From Limosilactobacillus fastidiosus (lineage in GTDB: Bacteria > Bacillota > Bacilli > Lactobacillales > Lactobacillaceae): DNA of 64,000 nucleotides. The stretch covers positions 62,001 through 126,000 of the forward strand of contig NZ_JACIUZ010000011.1 of NCBI RefSeq assembly GCF_014145505.1, read 5' to 3'. Shown piece by piece: positions 9,386 to 17,880 of the stretch (position 1 is the stretch's first letter; every line of letters begins with the position of its first letter). The position numbers and the translations under genes were made by a program. The notes beneath the pieces were generated by a model. It was not told the DNA's origin. It saw only the letters and a list, made by a program, of their open reading frames with translations, and did no database searches.

Positions 9386-10279
9386 TTATTGTAATTTATC
9401 AATGAATTTGTTTAATTTCTTTTGCCAATGAATAATATGCTTGTTTTCACTAGAATATTCACCAGTTGTTGCTCTTTTTAACATTACCTTAACCCACTCA
9501 CTAGGATCAGTAATTACTTCATCTATCAGGGGATTCAGAAGAATAGACTGGAGATCTAATTGGATTAACAAGGCCCGTAAAATCTGCGGATCAGTTTGCT
9601 CCAGTTGAGCTTTTAATATTTTTTGACACTCAATGATCAGTGAATTTTGATAAGCCGTTGGTAATTTTGCCGGAATAACCTGGTGTTCCTTTTCATCAAT
9701 ACAGAGCATTGCGATTTTTTCTTGACATTTAATCTGTTGCAAAATATTTAAAATATCTGCCTTAACCAGTTGCTGGGTAAATGGATCGCGAAGCAAGAAT
9801 TTAGCACCAACTATAAAATCAGCTAGTGGAAGTTGGTCAGCTGCTAATAGTCGTTTCTGTTGTTCTACCAGTGGGTAGTCGCCAAGATGGTAAAAAGCAC
9901 GAAGCTGATTTTGAACTGTCGCTTTAAATTCTTGGCGATACTTTGACTCGGTTTCTTGGACTAGGGGGAGAAGCTTATTAACAACTTCTTCAGGATAACG
10001 CAAAATCAGCGCTCGAGTGGAAATAAAATGCTGGGCTTTCAAACAAACTTGCACGAGAAAATCTAAATCGTTCGCAAATACCTGTGCAGATTGGACAGCA
10101 ACCTGGTAGGCAAGCTTAAACTGATTCGAATTATAAAGTGCCTTGGTTGCCCCCATTATTATTTTTTCATCATCCACCTGGTCGCGCAGGTCAAGAAAAA
10201 TTGCTGCAGCATCACGCCACTTATTTTCTATAGAAAGTTGTTTTGCTTTTTCGAATTGTTTCATTTGTTCAGAATTCAT
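9386..10279 (-). CDS. Helical-repeat (TPR-like) protein of unknown function
   Basis: A 297-residue cytoplasmic-looking protein with no signal peptide or membrane segment. The sequence is almost entirely predicted helix, and the N-terminal part (AKQLSIENKWRDAAAIFLDL, then ALYNSNQFKLAYQVAVQSA) has the spacing of tetratricopeptide repeats; later repeats are hard to define. Similar genes sit near tuf in other lactobacilli as far as I recall, but I know no assigned role. It follows the RNase J2-like gene by 73 bp, with a hairpin between them. Function cannot be inferred beyond a protein-interaction scaffold. Confidence 0.75.
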   Translation of the reverse strand: MNSEQMKQFEKAKQLSIENKWRDAAAIFLDLRDQVDDEKIIMGATKALYNSNQFKLAYQVAVQSAQVFANDLDFLVQVCLKAQHFISTRALILRYPEEVVNKLLPLVQETESKYRQEFKATVQNQLRAFYHLGDYPLVEQQKRLLAADQLPLADFIVGAKFLLRDPFTQQLVKADILNILQQIKCQEKIAMLCIDEKEHQVIPAKLPTAYQNSLIIECQKILKAQLEQTDPQILRALLIQLDLQSILLNPLIDEVITDPSEWVKVMLKRATTGEYSSENKHIIHWQKKLNKFIDKLQ

Positions 10280-10299
10280 ACTTTTTCACCTTTAAATTA

Positions 10300-10345
10300 A
10301 GAAATCAGGGAATCCAGCCACTAATGCCCAACTCCCTGATTTTAA
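10300..10345. terminator. Hairpin between the RNase J2-like gene and the TPR-like gene
   Basis: Perfect 10-bp arms AAATCAGGGA / TCCCTGATTT around a 21-base loop, 10 bp after the RNase J2-like stop, with T-rich flanks on both strands. The long loop leaves open partial read-through into the downstream gene. Confidence 0.6.
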
Positions 10346-10352
10346 GTTTCAC

Positions 10353-12152
10353 CTATTCATTATTTTTGTTAGCTTGGTGCTTCCGTCCACGACCCCGACC
10401 ATGACTTGAATGTCGCTTAACCTTTTTCTTGTTCTCTGGTTGGTTAGAACTATTTTCTTCAGTCTTTTGAGTTCCGTTCTTCTTTCGTGAATGTTGATTA
10501 ACTTCCATAATCACCGGAAGAATTACCGGGTGTCGTTTAGTTTGGTCAAACAAGAATCGGTTTAACTTTTCACGCACATCTTGTTTTAAATGACCCCAAT
10601 CAAACTCTTTTTGGTCTAGATTATCTTGAACAACCTTTTCAACCAGATCAGCACTTTGCTTCATCAATTGCCGATTCGTTTTAACGAAAACAAAGCCACG
10701 AGACGTAATTTGTGGACGCGCAACGATCTTTTTGTTCTTCCGGTCAATAGTTGCCACCACTACAAAGATCCCATCTTCTGATAAGACACGACGATCCCGT
10801 AAAACGATATTACCAATATCGCCAATTCCAGTACCATCAATCATAGTATTAGCAACATCAATATGTTCGCCAACATGAAACTTACCATTCTTATAAGTTA
10901 AAATATCTCCCTTATTAACAATAAAGATGTTTTCCGCAGGAATTCCAACTTCTTCAGCTAATTCAGCATGTCGATCTAATAATCGATATTCACCTTGAAT
11001 GGGGATAAAGAACTTTGGCTTCATAAAATTAAGCATCAACTGTTCATCATTTTGATTAGCGTGACCAGATGGATTAAGGTCATCTGAGATAAACTTAACT
11101 TCTGCCCCAGTACGGTAAATCATATCCTTAGTCTTTTGTACTTCTGTTTCCTGTGCATATGAAGGAGTAGTTGTAACAAAAACTAAATCACTATCTGAGA
11201 GGCGAAGCTTAGGGTTATCACCATTAGCAATCTGTTGAAGGGACTTAATCGGTTCACCCATCTTCCCTGTTTCTAAAATGACAACCTGGTTTGGTTCTAG
11301 TTCATCAGCCTCTTCCATGCTAATTAACAGATCCTTAGGTAACTTCAACTTACCTAACTGCATTGCCGTATCAATAATCTGCTCGATATCTTCACCAGAA
11401 AGCACTAATTTACGACCAACCTTAACTGCAGCATTAATAATCTGTTGAACACGCATAATGTTTGAAGCAACACTTGCAACAATAATGCGACCCTTTTGAT
11501 ATTTGAAAGTCTCAAGAATATATTCACCAATATCCTTTTCTCGTGCTGAAGCACCAGTAATTCCAGCACCAGCAGAATCGCTTAACAGGGCTAACACTCC
11601 TTGAGAACCGATTTCAGCTAACCGTGCCAGATCAGTTTGGTACCCCGCACTCGCAGTCTGATCAAACTTAAAGTCACCAGTATAGACAATATTACCTTCG
11701 GGTGTTTCTAATACAATTCCCAAAGTTTCTGGAATCGTATGAGTTGTAGAGAAGAAAGAAACGGTAACATCATTGAAGTCAATTGCAGTTGATTCATCTA
11801 CCACATGGAAGTCGTTAAACTTCTTAACTTCCTTATGGTTCTTTACCGCTAACTTAGCAAGGGCAATTGTCATTTCACTACCAAAGACCGGAACATTAAA
11901 GTCCATTAAGAAGTATGGCAATGCCCCAATTGCATCAGCATGACCATGAGTAAGGAAGACACCCACAATATCGTCTTTCCGCTTCTTAAGGTATTCCCAG
12001 TCAGGAATAACCACATCAATCCCCATTAATTCGTTTTCGGGATACTTTAGACCAGCGTCAAGAATGAAAATTTGATTTTCAACCTCAACCGCATACATAT
12101 TTTTTCCATTTTCGCGTACTCCACCAAATGGAATCATTTTTATACTACTCAT
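10353..12152 (-). CDS. rnjB: RNase J family ribonuclease, J2-like
   Basis: Metallo-beta-lactamase/beta-CASP ribonuclease used in 5'-end-dependent RNA decay and processing, where J1 and J2 form a complex. The 599 residues include the metal-site motif HGHADA (H69, H71, D73) in which the usual final histidine of HxHxDH is alanine (A74), H138 in HTIPE, D160 in GDFKFD, SGHAN (H364), and PIQGEYR where J1 has VHGEYR (Q386). These changes fit the less active J2 branch. The C terminus is a basic, G/R-rich tail with KKVKRHSSHGRGRGRK. It sits next to rpsO, as B. subtilis rnjB lies near rpsO. Confidence 0.88.
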   Translation of the reverse strand: MSSIKMIPFGGVRENGKNMYAVEVENQIFILDAGLKYPENELMGIDVVIPDWEYLKKRKDDIVGVFLTHGHADAIGALPYFLMDFNVPVFGSEMTIALAKLAVKNHKEVKKFNDFHVVDESTAIDFNDVTVSFFSTTHTIPETLGIVLETPEGNIVYTGDFKFDQTASAGYQTDLARLAEIGSQGVLALLSDSAGAGITGASAREKDIGEYILETFKYQKGRIIVASVASNIMRVQQIINAAVKVGRKLVLSGEDIEQIIDTAMQLGKLKLPKDLLISMEEADELEPNQVVILETGKMGEPIKSLQQIANGDNPKLRLSDSDLVFVTTTPSYAQETEVQKTKDMIYRTGAEVKFISDDLNPSGHANQNDEQLMLNFMKPKFFIPIQGEYRLLDRHAELAEEVGIPAENIFIVNKGDILTYKNGKFHVGEHIDVANTMIDGTGIGDIGNIVLRDRRVLSEDGIFVVVATIDRKNKKIVARPQITSRGFVFVKTNRQLMKQSADLVEKVVQDNLDQKEFDWGHLKQDVREKLNRFLFDQTKRHPVILPVIMEVNQHSRKKNGTQKTEENSSNQPENKKKVKRHSSHGRGRGRKHQANKNNE

Positions 12153-12272
12153 TTAGCGAGCTCCTTTGTTTAGTTTTACCTTAATTAGGCATTTTATCGT
12201 ACAAAATCACTATATAATATTTTACCACAGAATCAGTAAAAATTGGAATAAGAGTAAGCGGAGCAAAACTTT

Positions 12273-12310
12273 AAAAAGAAAAAGACCAGGGATATATCCC
12301 TAGCCCTTCT
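12273..12310 (-). terminator. Terminator downstream of rpsO
   Basis: On the minus strand AAGGGCTAGGGA pairs with TCCCTGGTCTTT over 12 bp (some G-U) around TATA, followed by a T-rich run. It starts 8 bp after the rpsO stop. Confidence 0.85.
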
Positions 12311-12317
12311 TGATGTC

Positions 12318-12587
12318 TTACCGACGAAGACCCAACTTTTGGATAAGGTCACGGTAAGCGTTCAAATCAGTCCGACGTAAGTAAGCCAAAAGGTTACGAC
12401 GGTGACCAATCTTCTTCATCAAACCACGTTGTGAGTGGTAATCATGCTTGTGTGTACGCAAGTGGTCGTTTAATTCGTTGATATCAGCAGTTAAAACAGC
12501 AACTTGTACTTGGGTAGAACCAGTGTCACCTTCATGAGTTGCAAATTCCTTGATAATTTGATCCTTACGTTCTTTAGAAATAGCCAT
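12318..12587 (-). CDS. rpsO: 30S ribosomal protein S15
   Basis: Primary 16S rRNA-binding protein of the small-subunit platform. The 89 residues match the family in full, including [30 protein letters not shown] and RRNLLAYLR. The ATG follows AAAGGTGGG. The gene has its own promoter, a leader of roughly 95 bases and a strong terminator, so it is a single-gene unit divergent from rpsT. S15 often represses its own mRNA through its leader; whether this leader does so cannot be read here. Confidence 0.98.
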   Translation of the reverse strand: MAISKERKDQIIKEFATHEGDTGSTQVQVAVLTADINELNDHLRTHKHDYHSQRGLMKKIGHRRNLLAYLRRTDLNAYRDLIQKLGLRR

Positions 12588-12689
12588 GCTATTTTCCCAC
12601 CTTTCAATTATTAATGCGCCAAGTTCTAAGTATTACGTCGGTGAGGATCGTAAAACTGAGAAGAGGCATAGTTTAAGTAAACCTTTAAC

Positions 12690-12718
12690 AATATAACTAA
12701 TTTTACATCAAGATGCAA
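12690..12718 (-). promoter_or_regulatory. Promoter for rpsO
   Basis: TTGCAT and TATATT boxes on the minus strand with a 17-base spacer, implying an untranslated leader of roughly 95 bases. An imperfect palindrome GTTTAAGTAAAC lies just downstream of the -10, near the expected transcript start. Confidence 0.75.
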
Positions 12719-12746
12719 GTCAATTATTCGAAATTCTTCTTTACTA

Positions 12747-12775
12747 TTGCATTGAGCACCAGTCTTTTGTATAAT
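12747..12775 (+). promoter_or_regulatory. Promoter for rpsT
   Basis: TTGCAT and TATAAT boxes with a 17-base spacer, 54 bp upstream of the rpsT start. It is arranged back to back with the rpsO promoter, the two -35 boxes about 30 bp apart. Confidence 0.8.
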
Positions 12776-12829
12776 GATAAATGTTGAAAATTCTGGTCAA
12801 CTGAATATTGGGTAACGGAGGTGAAACTC

Positions 12830-13084
12830 ATGCCAATTATTAAATCAGCAATTGAACGTGTTCGTACTAGCGAAAAGGCTGAAGCACGTAACGCATCCCA
12901 ATTAAGCAAAATGCGTACTGCTATCAAGAAGTTTGACAAGGCAAAGCTTGCTGGCGCAGACAACCTTGATGATCTTTACAAGGCTGCTATCTCAGCAATT
13001 GACCGTGCCCACTCAAAGGGTCTTATCAAGGCTAACAAGGCTGCTCGTGATAAGTCACGTCTTTCAGCACGTTACGCTAAATAA
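12830..13084 (+). CDS. rpsT: 30S ribosomal protein S20
   Basis: Small basic 16S rRNA-binding protein. The ATG preceded by GGAGG at 8-base spacing gives 84 residues beginning [16 protein letters not shown]; a GTG nine bases upstream also fits the frame but lies within the ribosome binding site spacing. The sequence is helical and lysine-rich throughout ([35 protein letters not shown]). One of the few plus-strand genes, with its own promoter and terminator. Confidence 0.98.
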   Translation: MPIIKSAIERVRTSEKAEARNASQLSKMRTAIKKFDKAKLAGADNLDDLYKAAISAIDRAHSKGLIKANKAARDKSRLSARYAK

Positions 13085-13090
13085 TTAATA

Positions 13091-13130
13091 AAATGAGAAG
13101 CAGGATTTATATCTTACTTCTCATTTTTTA
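13091..13130 (+). terminator. Terminator of rpsT
   Basis: Ten-base arms AAATGAGAAG / CTTCTCATTT, extended inward with one mismatch, followed by a T run, 6 bp after the rpsT stop. Confidence 0.85.
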
Positions 13131-13133
13131 ATA

Positions 13134-13174
13134 CTCAAAAACTCCTGAGCTTTAAAAGCATCAGGAGTTTTTTT
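13134..13174. terminator. Second hairpin between rpsT and holA, probably bidirectional
   Basis: Arms ACTCCTGA / TCAGGAGT with an inner AGCTTTAAAAGC palindrome and T runs on both sides. It lies between convergent rpsT and holA and could end the holA transcript as well as back up the rpsT terminator. Confidence 0.8.
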
Positions 13175-13204
13175 CGATCTCAATTAAATACCAATATTTT
13201 GATT

Positions 13205-14224
13205 TTACTGTTGGCTATATTGGAGCATAAACAATTGGAATAACAGTCTGGGATCCCGTTGGGTTGTCTTTAACGCCTTTTCAATGTTGATTAATCCTAA
13301 ATAAGCATTCTGTAAGGCAAGCAAACTAAATTGCCGAACAGTTCGCAATCCTAACTTTACCCTGTAAGGATGAACCCTTAATTTTTGTGCTAAACTCCCC
13401 TGACTCAGGCCATGCGAACTTAACACTTTAATTTGTAACAATAACCGGAACTGACTAATCAAGACCGCGTTAATTCTCAGTGGCGGTTGTTGGCCCGCAA
13501 TTAGCTGATCATATAAATCAATTGACTGGGTTTGATCATGCCGAAGGACTGCATTAACTAAATCAAATACATTTTCATCGAGAGATTGTGGTACCAGATT
13601 TTGAACCGCTTGTTTAGTTATATGGTGGTCTTGGTATGTCAATAATTTCAACTTGTTTAAATTAGCATTCATTAATTCATAATCAGCATTAGTTCGCTGG
13701 ACAAGTTCATCAATCGCTTCGTCATCAATCGTATACTCATCATCAGCCAAGCTATTTTGAACCTGTTGCCGAGCATGAACTTCATCTAAAGGAGCAGTAT
13801 CAATCATTACCGCCACTTTTTTTAATTCTTTAACAATTTTTTTACGACCGTCTAGTTTTTCATACGGTGCGAGGAAAACTAAGATAGTTGAAGGCTCGGG
13901 ATGCTGTAAATAATTACTTAAGGATTCTAGATCGTGATCAATTTTCGCGGGCCCCTTCTCCCCCGTAAAGAAGTATGGCTTATTAATCAAGACCAAGCGT
14001 CGTTCACCAAAAAACGGGGTTGCCATCGCATCATCAAGTGCTACGGCAAGTGGCGTAGTTTCCATGTCATAACTACCAACGTTCATCACACGTTCTTCTT
14101 CAGGAATTAAATTAATAAACATCTCCCGCACCTGTTGCAAAAGCACTTGTTGTGTTCCTAATGCAAAATAAACCATCGCAGGTGTCTTACTAGTTATTTG
14201 TTGTTTAAGCGTGGTAACATCCAC
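13205..14224 (-). CDS. holA: DNA polymerase III delta subunit
   Basis: Clamp-loader subunit that opens the beta clamp. The 339 residues match HolA: N-terminal region with YFALGTQQVLLQQ, then FFGERRLVLINKPYF, the AAA-like second part with TILVFLAPYEKLDGRKK, and a helical C-terminal domain. It has no functional Walker A motif, as usual for delta. Its start overlaps the 3' end of comEC by 31 bp, so the two are probably translationally coupled; comEC-holA-rpsT order also occurs in B. subtilis. Confidence 0.93.
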   Translation of the reverse strand: MDVTTLKQQITSKTPAMVYFALGTQQVLLQQVREMFINLIPEEERVMNVGSYDMETTPLAVALDDAMATPFFGERRLVLINKPYFFTGEKGPAKIDHDLESLSNYLQHPEPSTILVFLAPYEKLDGRKKIVKELKKVAVMIDTAPLDEVHARQQVQNSLADDEYTIDDEAIDELVQRTNADYELMNANLNKLKLLTYQDHHITKQAVQNLVPQSLDENVFDLVNAVLRHDQTQSIDLYDQLIAGQQPPLRINAVLISQFRLLLQIKVLSSHGLSQGSLAQKLRVHPYRVKLGLRTVRQFSLLALQNAYLGLINIEKALKTTQRDPRLLFQLFMLQYSQQ

Positions 14225-16413
14225 CTGTACTCATCTCCCTTTAATTTTGTCTGCCAATGGCCATTAATCTTAGAATAACGGTACCGGATCATTCCATATT
14301 GCTGAGTCGAAATTGCCTTAATATTGTTTTTATGTAAAGTAAGTAACGTCTCCTGATTGGGATGACCATAACGATTTTGGCGACCAGCAGAAATAATCCC
14401 AATTTGGGGTGCTACTTGTTTTATAAACCGAGGATCACTTGACGTTTTACTACCGTGATGGCCTAACTTTAAGATATCTACTCGTAGTTCTGGATAATTA
14501 CGAATTATTTCCCGTTCCCCATGACGATCAAGATCGCCCATAAACATAAAACTTAATTGACCAAAAGTACCTGCTAAAACCATCGAATCTTCATTATTCC
14601 CCTCTCCCTTATTAAAAGGATGAAGAACGTAGAGCTTTGACTTTGAAATCACGTCATCATTTTTTACCGGTATTATCTGTGGAACCTGCAAACTGTCCGT
14701 AGGCACTAGTTTAAGTAAAGTTCTTTGACGCTCCATTCCACTTGGTACCACCACTTTTTGCACCTTAAAATTCTGTAAAATTGTTGTTAGGTACCCAATA
14801 TGGTCCACATCATGGTGACTAAGGTAAATTGTATCAATCTTGCTAATTCCACAGCTTTTCAAATAATTAACACTCGTTCTCATCGCATAATCACTTTGGG
14901 AACGCACACTCTGCCGACCAAACCGTAGTTTTCCACCCGTATCAATCATCTCTACCCGATTACTAACCGGGTAGCGAATAATCGCACTATCTCCCTGACC
15001 AATATCAACAAAGGTTACCTCACCAGATAACGGAACATGAATTCCCATAAACACAAGTAGATATAAACCACCAAGAACTAACAGGGGCTTTACTCGATAA
15101 TGATCAATTAAAAATAGCGTCGCAAAAAATAATAACCAAGTAACAGCAGTCGTTGGTTTACCAAAACTAATCATTCCTGGCCAGTAACTAATTTCACCCA
15201 ACAGCCACTCAAATCCCCTCAGAATATTATTAATTAATAACGGAAAAAGAGGTAAATAGTGAAATAAAAGTGCGCTAATAATTACTGCTGGAAAAATAAA
15301 AGTTGAAAAGACAGGGATAATGAGAAAACTACAAATAAACGTTAAAAGATGCACCTCATAAACAAATGCCAAAATAGACGGTAAACTGATTAAATTTAAC
15401 AATAATGACTGACGAAAGCCATGGATATTATCTGGAATAACTTGCAATGCAAATGATAGTAAATAGCTCAACTGACCACCTAACGTTAAGAGGAGCCAAG
15501 GATCCACTATCAACCCACCAAGAAGACTGGTTGCCCAACCATCAAGCGAACTTAGGCGTGTTAGCCGTTGAAGCAATCCCATTTCAGCCATAATGATCGC
15601 TCGAACCAAACTAACGGAGCCGCCACCAATAATTAGATAAAAGGGTAGTACAATCATCAGCAGCCATTCAATATCCTCACGATTAAAGTGTAATCGGATC
15701 AAAACTTTTCTTAAGCAATCAGTCAGCAATACTACATGCATCCCCGAAATACAAAATAAATGTAACAGTCCCAAACGCTTAACATTTTTCATCAATTCTG
15801 CAGTTTGCGTATTTTTCATCCCCAGAATCAACTGCTGACAATAACCGGCAAGTGGGTGGGGAAAAGATTCAAAATAGTGATACAAGCAAGCACGTAAAAT
15901 GTGGCATTTTTGAAAAAAATTTGCTTCTTGTTCAATTTCAATTTGGAGTTGTTTACACCTTACTTGATTATAGATATGAAACTGGTGATAATAACGTTGC
16001 GAATAAAACTGATTAAAATTCGTTGCCGGTTCAATTGGTCGTTCATCACCCGAAATCATCCATTTCATCGTGTTTGAGCACTGACAAATCTTTTGGGCTT
16101 CTCGCTCACTTTGCGGAAAGTAAACCAAACTTACTCGCTCACCAGTTTGGCAATCTGTTGCCTGAGCATTAATTAGGTTTGCTTTGATTGTTACTTGGTC
16201 GGGCAAGACTGTATATGCCTTACCGTTTACCTCACTTTGTTGGTTAACAGTTGTCACGGTACTCTTATGTAATTCATAAAAACATAGAAGAGACATTAGA
16301 ACTATAGCCAAGCAAGTCACAATCAATACTAGCCGCTCACTCAAGCTAATAATTCGATATAAACACAAACAAAGAACAAGCAACAGCCAATAATAATGGT
16401 TAAGGATAATCAC
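14194..16413 (-). CDS. comEC: DNA internalization-related competence protein ComEC
   Basis: Membrane channel that brings single-stranded DNA into the cell during transformation. The 739 residues comprise N-terminal membrane segments and a DUF4131-like part, a competence domain with many hydrophobic helices (about 190-440, with LFCISGMHVVLLTD), and a C-terminal metallo-beta-lactamase domain with SHHDVDHIGYL and LGHHGSKTSSD. The start is taken as GTG; the ribosome binding site is weak, and the frame continues upstream into the end of comEB without a better start, so the N terminus may be longer. The frame is intact. Confidence 0.92.
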   Translation of the reverse strand: MIILNHYYWLLLVLCLCLYRIISLSERLVLIVTCLAIVLMSLLCFYELHKSTVTTVNQQSEVNGKAYTVLPDQVTIKANLINAQATDCQTGERVSLVYFPQSEREAQKICQCSNTMKWMISGDERPIEPATNFNQFYSQRYYHQFHIYNQVRCKQLQIEIEQEANFFQKCHILRACLYHYFESFPHPLAGYCQQLILGMKNTQTAELMKNVKRLGLLHLFCISGMHVVLLTDCLRKVLIRLHFNREDIEWLLMIVLPFYLIIGGGSVSLVRAIIMAEMGLLQRLTRLSSLDGWATSLLGGLIVDPWLLLTLGGQLSYLLSFALQVIPDNIHGFRQSLLLNLISLPSILAFVYEVHLLTFICSFLIIPVFSTFIFPAVIISALLFHYLPLFPLLINNILRGFEWLLGEISYWPGMISFGKPTTAVTWLLFFATLFLIDHYRVKPLLVLGGLYLLVFMGIHVPLSGEVTFVDIGQGDSAIIRYPVSNRVEMIDTGGKLRFGRQSVRSQSDYAMRTSVNYLKSCGISKIDTIYLSHHDVDHIGYLTTILQNFKVQKVVVPSGMERQRTLLKLVPTDSLQVPQIIPVKNDDVISKSKLYVLHPFNKGEGNNEDSMVLAGTFGQLSFMFMGDLDRHGEREIIRNYPELRVDILKLGHHGSKTSSDPRFIKQVAPQIGIISAGRQNRYGHPNQETLLTLHKNNIKAISTQQYGMIRYRYSKINGHWQTKLKGDEYRWMLPRLNNK

Positions 16414-16463
16414 CGTTACTAATCCAGCAGTAATTGCTGGAAAAATAATCCGGTTATAAATCG

Positions 16464-16949
16464 TTACTCTTGCTCTGGATGAATGTACTGATCCAGAGCA
16501 ACCTGTTCAAGGATATTATCGTCTAATTTAATTTGATTAAGGCTGATATTCTTTAACTCAATTAACTGCTTCGCATATTCGTCATTATGGTAATTACGAA
16601 TATAGTTAATCTCTTTTATTCCAGCTTGCAGAAGGCTCTTTGTACATTGCAGACAAGGAAAATCAGTAACATACAGGCTCGCGCCATCAGTAGAAATCCC
16701 AAATTTAGCGCACTGCAAGATCGCATTCATTTCGGCATGAATTGTTCGTACACAATGGTCATTACGCAAGTAGCAACCAACATCAATGCAGTGAGTATCA
16801 CCAGAAACGGAACCATTATACCCACCGGCAATTATCCGTTTATCACGAACTAAAACTGCACCGACAGATAAACGATTACAGGTGCTCCTTGAGGCCAGTA
16901 AAGCTGCCTGGATCATAAAATACTGATCCCAATCAATTCTCTTTTTCAT
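16464..16949 (-). CDS. comEB: dCMP deaminase-family protein ComEB
   Basis: Zinc-dependent cytidine/deoxycytidylate deaminase fold. With the ATG that follows GGAAAG the protein has 161 residues; an ATG 24 bp upstream has no ribosome binding site. The catalytic site is H71-A-E73 with zinc ligands C99 and C102 (PCLQC). It lies between comEA and comEC, the usual Firmicute arrangement, but is not known to be needed for DNA uptake and more likely serves dUMP supply. Confidence 0.93.
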   Translation of the reverse strand: MKKRIDWDQYFMIQAALLASRSTCNRLSVGAVLVRDKRIIAGGYNGSVSGDTHCIDVGCYLRNDHCVRTIHAEMNAILQCAKFGISTDGASLYVTDFPCLQCTKSLLQAGIKEINYIRNYHNDEYAKQLIELKNISLNQIKLDDNILEQVALDQYIHPEQE

Positions 16950-17012
16950 TCTATCCACACTTTCCAAATACATTTGATGACTAGTATAACAAAATTAAAA
17001 TCAAACTAAAAA

Positions 17013-17657
17013 TTAGACTGCCAACATTGGCTTTAATTTAGCAACAGTTTTTTCGCCAAAACCATTAATATTTTTTAAATCATCGACAGAATTAAAATTA
17101 CCATGTTCTTGCCGATATTGAAGAATCAAGTCTGCCTTTTTATTACCGATTCCTGTAATTTTACAGAGTTGTTCTTTCGTTGCAGTATTAAGGTTAGTAA
17201 TTTCTTGACTACCACTATTCATATCATTATTTACCGTTGAGGCAGTACCCATCCCGCCCGCTAAAGTTGTTGGAACCTGCTCGCCTTTTCGCGGAATGTA
17301 AATAACCTGAGCATCCACTAGCTGTTTAGCCAAGTTTACTTGGTTCATATCTGCATCTGGTGTTTCGCGACCTGCTGCAGATAAAGCTTCATTCACTCGC
17401 GATCCCCCCGCTAAACGATAAACCCCAGGATGAGTAACAGCTCCCTTAATATCAACGCAAGCATCCTTTTTCCCTCTTACCGGCAATTCTCTTTGAGTCG
17501 ATAAAGATTTTTTATTGGTAGTTGTAAAGGGATCCTCAATCTTATTTGATTGAGGTTGGCAGAGCTTTCCGCCAACAATAAGAATGCCCACCAAGGCAAC
17601 TACTGCAATAATGATTTGCTTTCGATAATTAAGCCAGATTTCTTCTAAGCGTTCCAT
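17013..17657 (-). CDS. comEA: Competence DNA receptor ComEA
   Basis: Membrane-anchored receptor that binds double-stranded DNA at the cell surface. The 214 residues show a single N-terminal membrane segment (about 14-33), a hydrophilic linker, an SLBB domain (about 66-121, CVDIKGAVTHPGVYRL) and a C-terminal helix-hairpin-helix DNA-binding domain (153-214, ITGIGNKKADLIL and INGFGEKTVAKL). It heads a comEA-comEB-comEC-holA run. An AGGAGG site precedes the ATG. No competence-sigma box could be named with confidence upstream. Confidence 0.95.
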   Translation of the reverse strand: MERLEEIWLNYRKQIIIAVVALVGILIVGGKLCQPQSNKIEDPFTTTNKKSLSTQRELPVRGKKDACVDIKGAVTHPGVYRLAGGSRVNEALSAAGRETPDADMNQVNLAKQLVDAQVIYIPRKGEQVPTTLAGGMGTASTVNNDMNSGSQEITNLNTATKEQLCKITGIGNKKADLILQYRQEHGNFNSVDDLKNINGFGEKTVAKLKPMLAV

Positions 17658-17770
17658 AATAACCTCCTACTAATAAAGAACGCAAAAAAGTATCTTCTGC
17701 ACTTTATAAATCAAAAAAGGAATGTAATTATATTTCCCTTACATAATTAAAAATGCTACAACGCACTACG

Positions 17771-17820
17771 CAAAGAGGGCTTTAACGTTCGGAAAAATCC
17801 AAACGCTAAAGCCCTCTTTG
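17771..17820 (-). terminator. Long hairpin downstream of ylbL
   Basis: Arms CAAAGAGGGCTTTAACGTT and its near-complement AACGCTAAAGCCCTCTTTG around a short A-rich loop, 61 bp after the ylbL stop. The gap from comEA to ylbL (223 bp) holds this and otherwise only AT-rich DNA. The arms are unusually long for a simple terminator. Confidence 0.65.
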
Positions 17821-17880
17821 TGCTTGCGGTAGTTCGAAAACAAACTAGCAAGCCAGTTCTGCTTCACTCTCTTTTCATAT

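Noticed and set aside
12724-12963. Minus-strand frame overlapping the rpsT promoter and 5' end
   Set aside because: Antisense to a ribosomal protein gene and to its promoter, with no similarity to any known protein.
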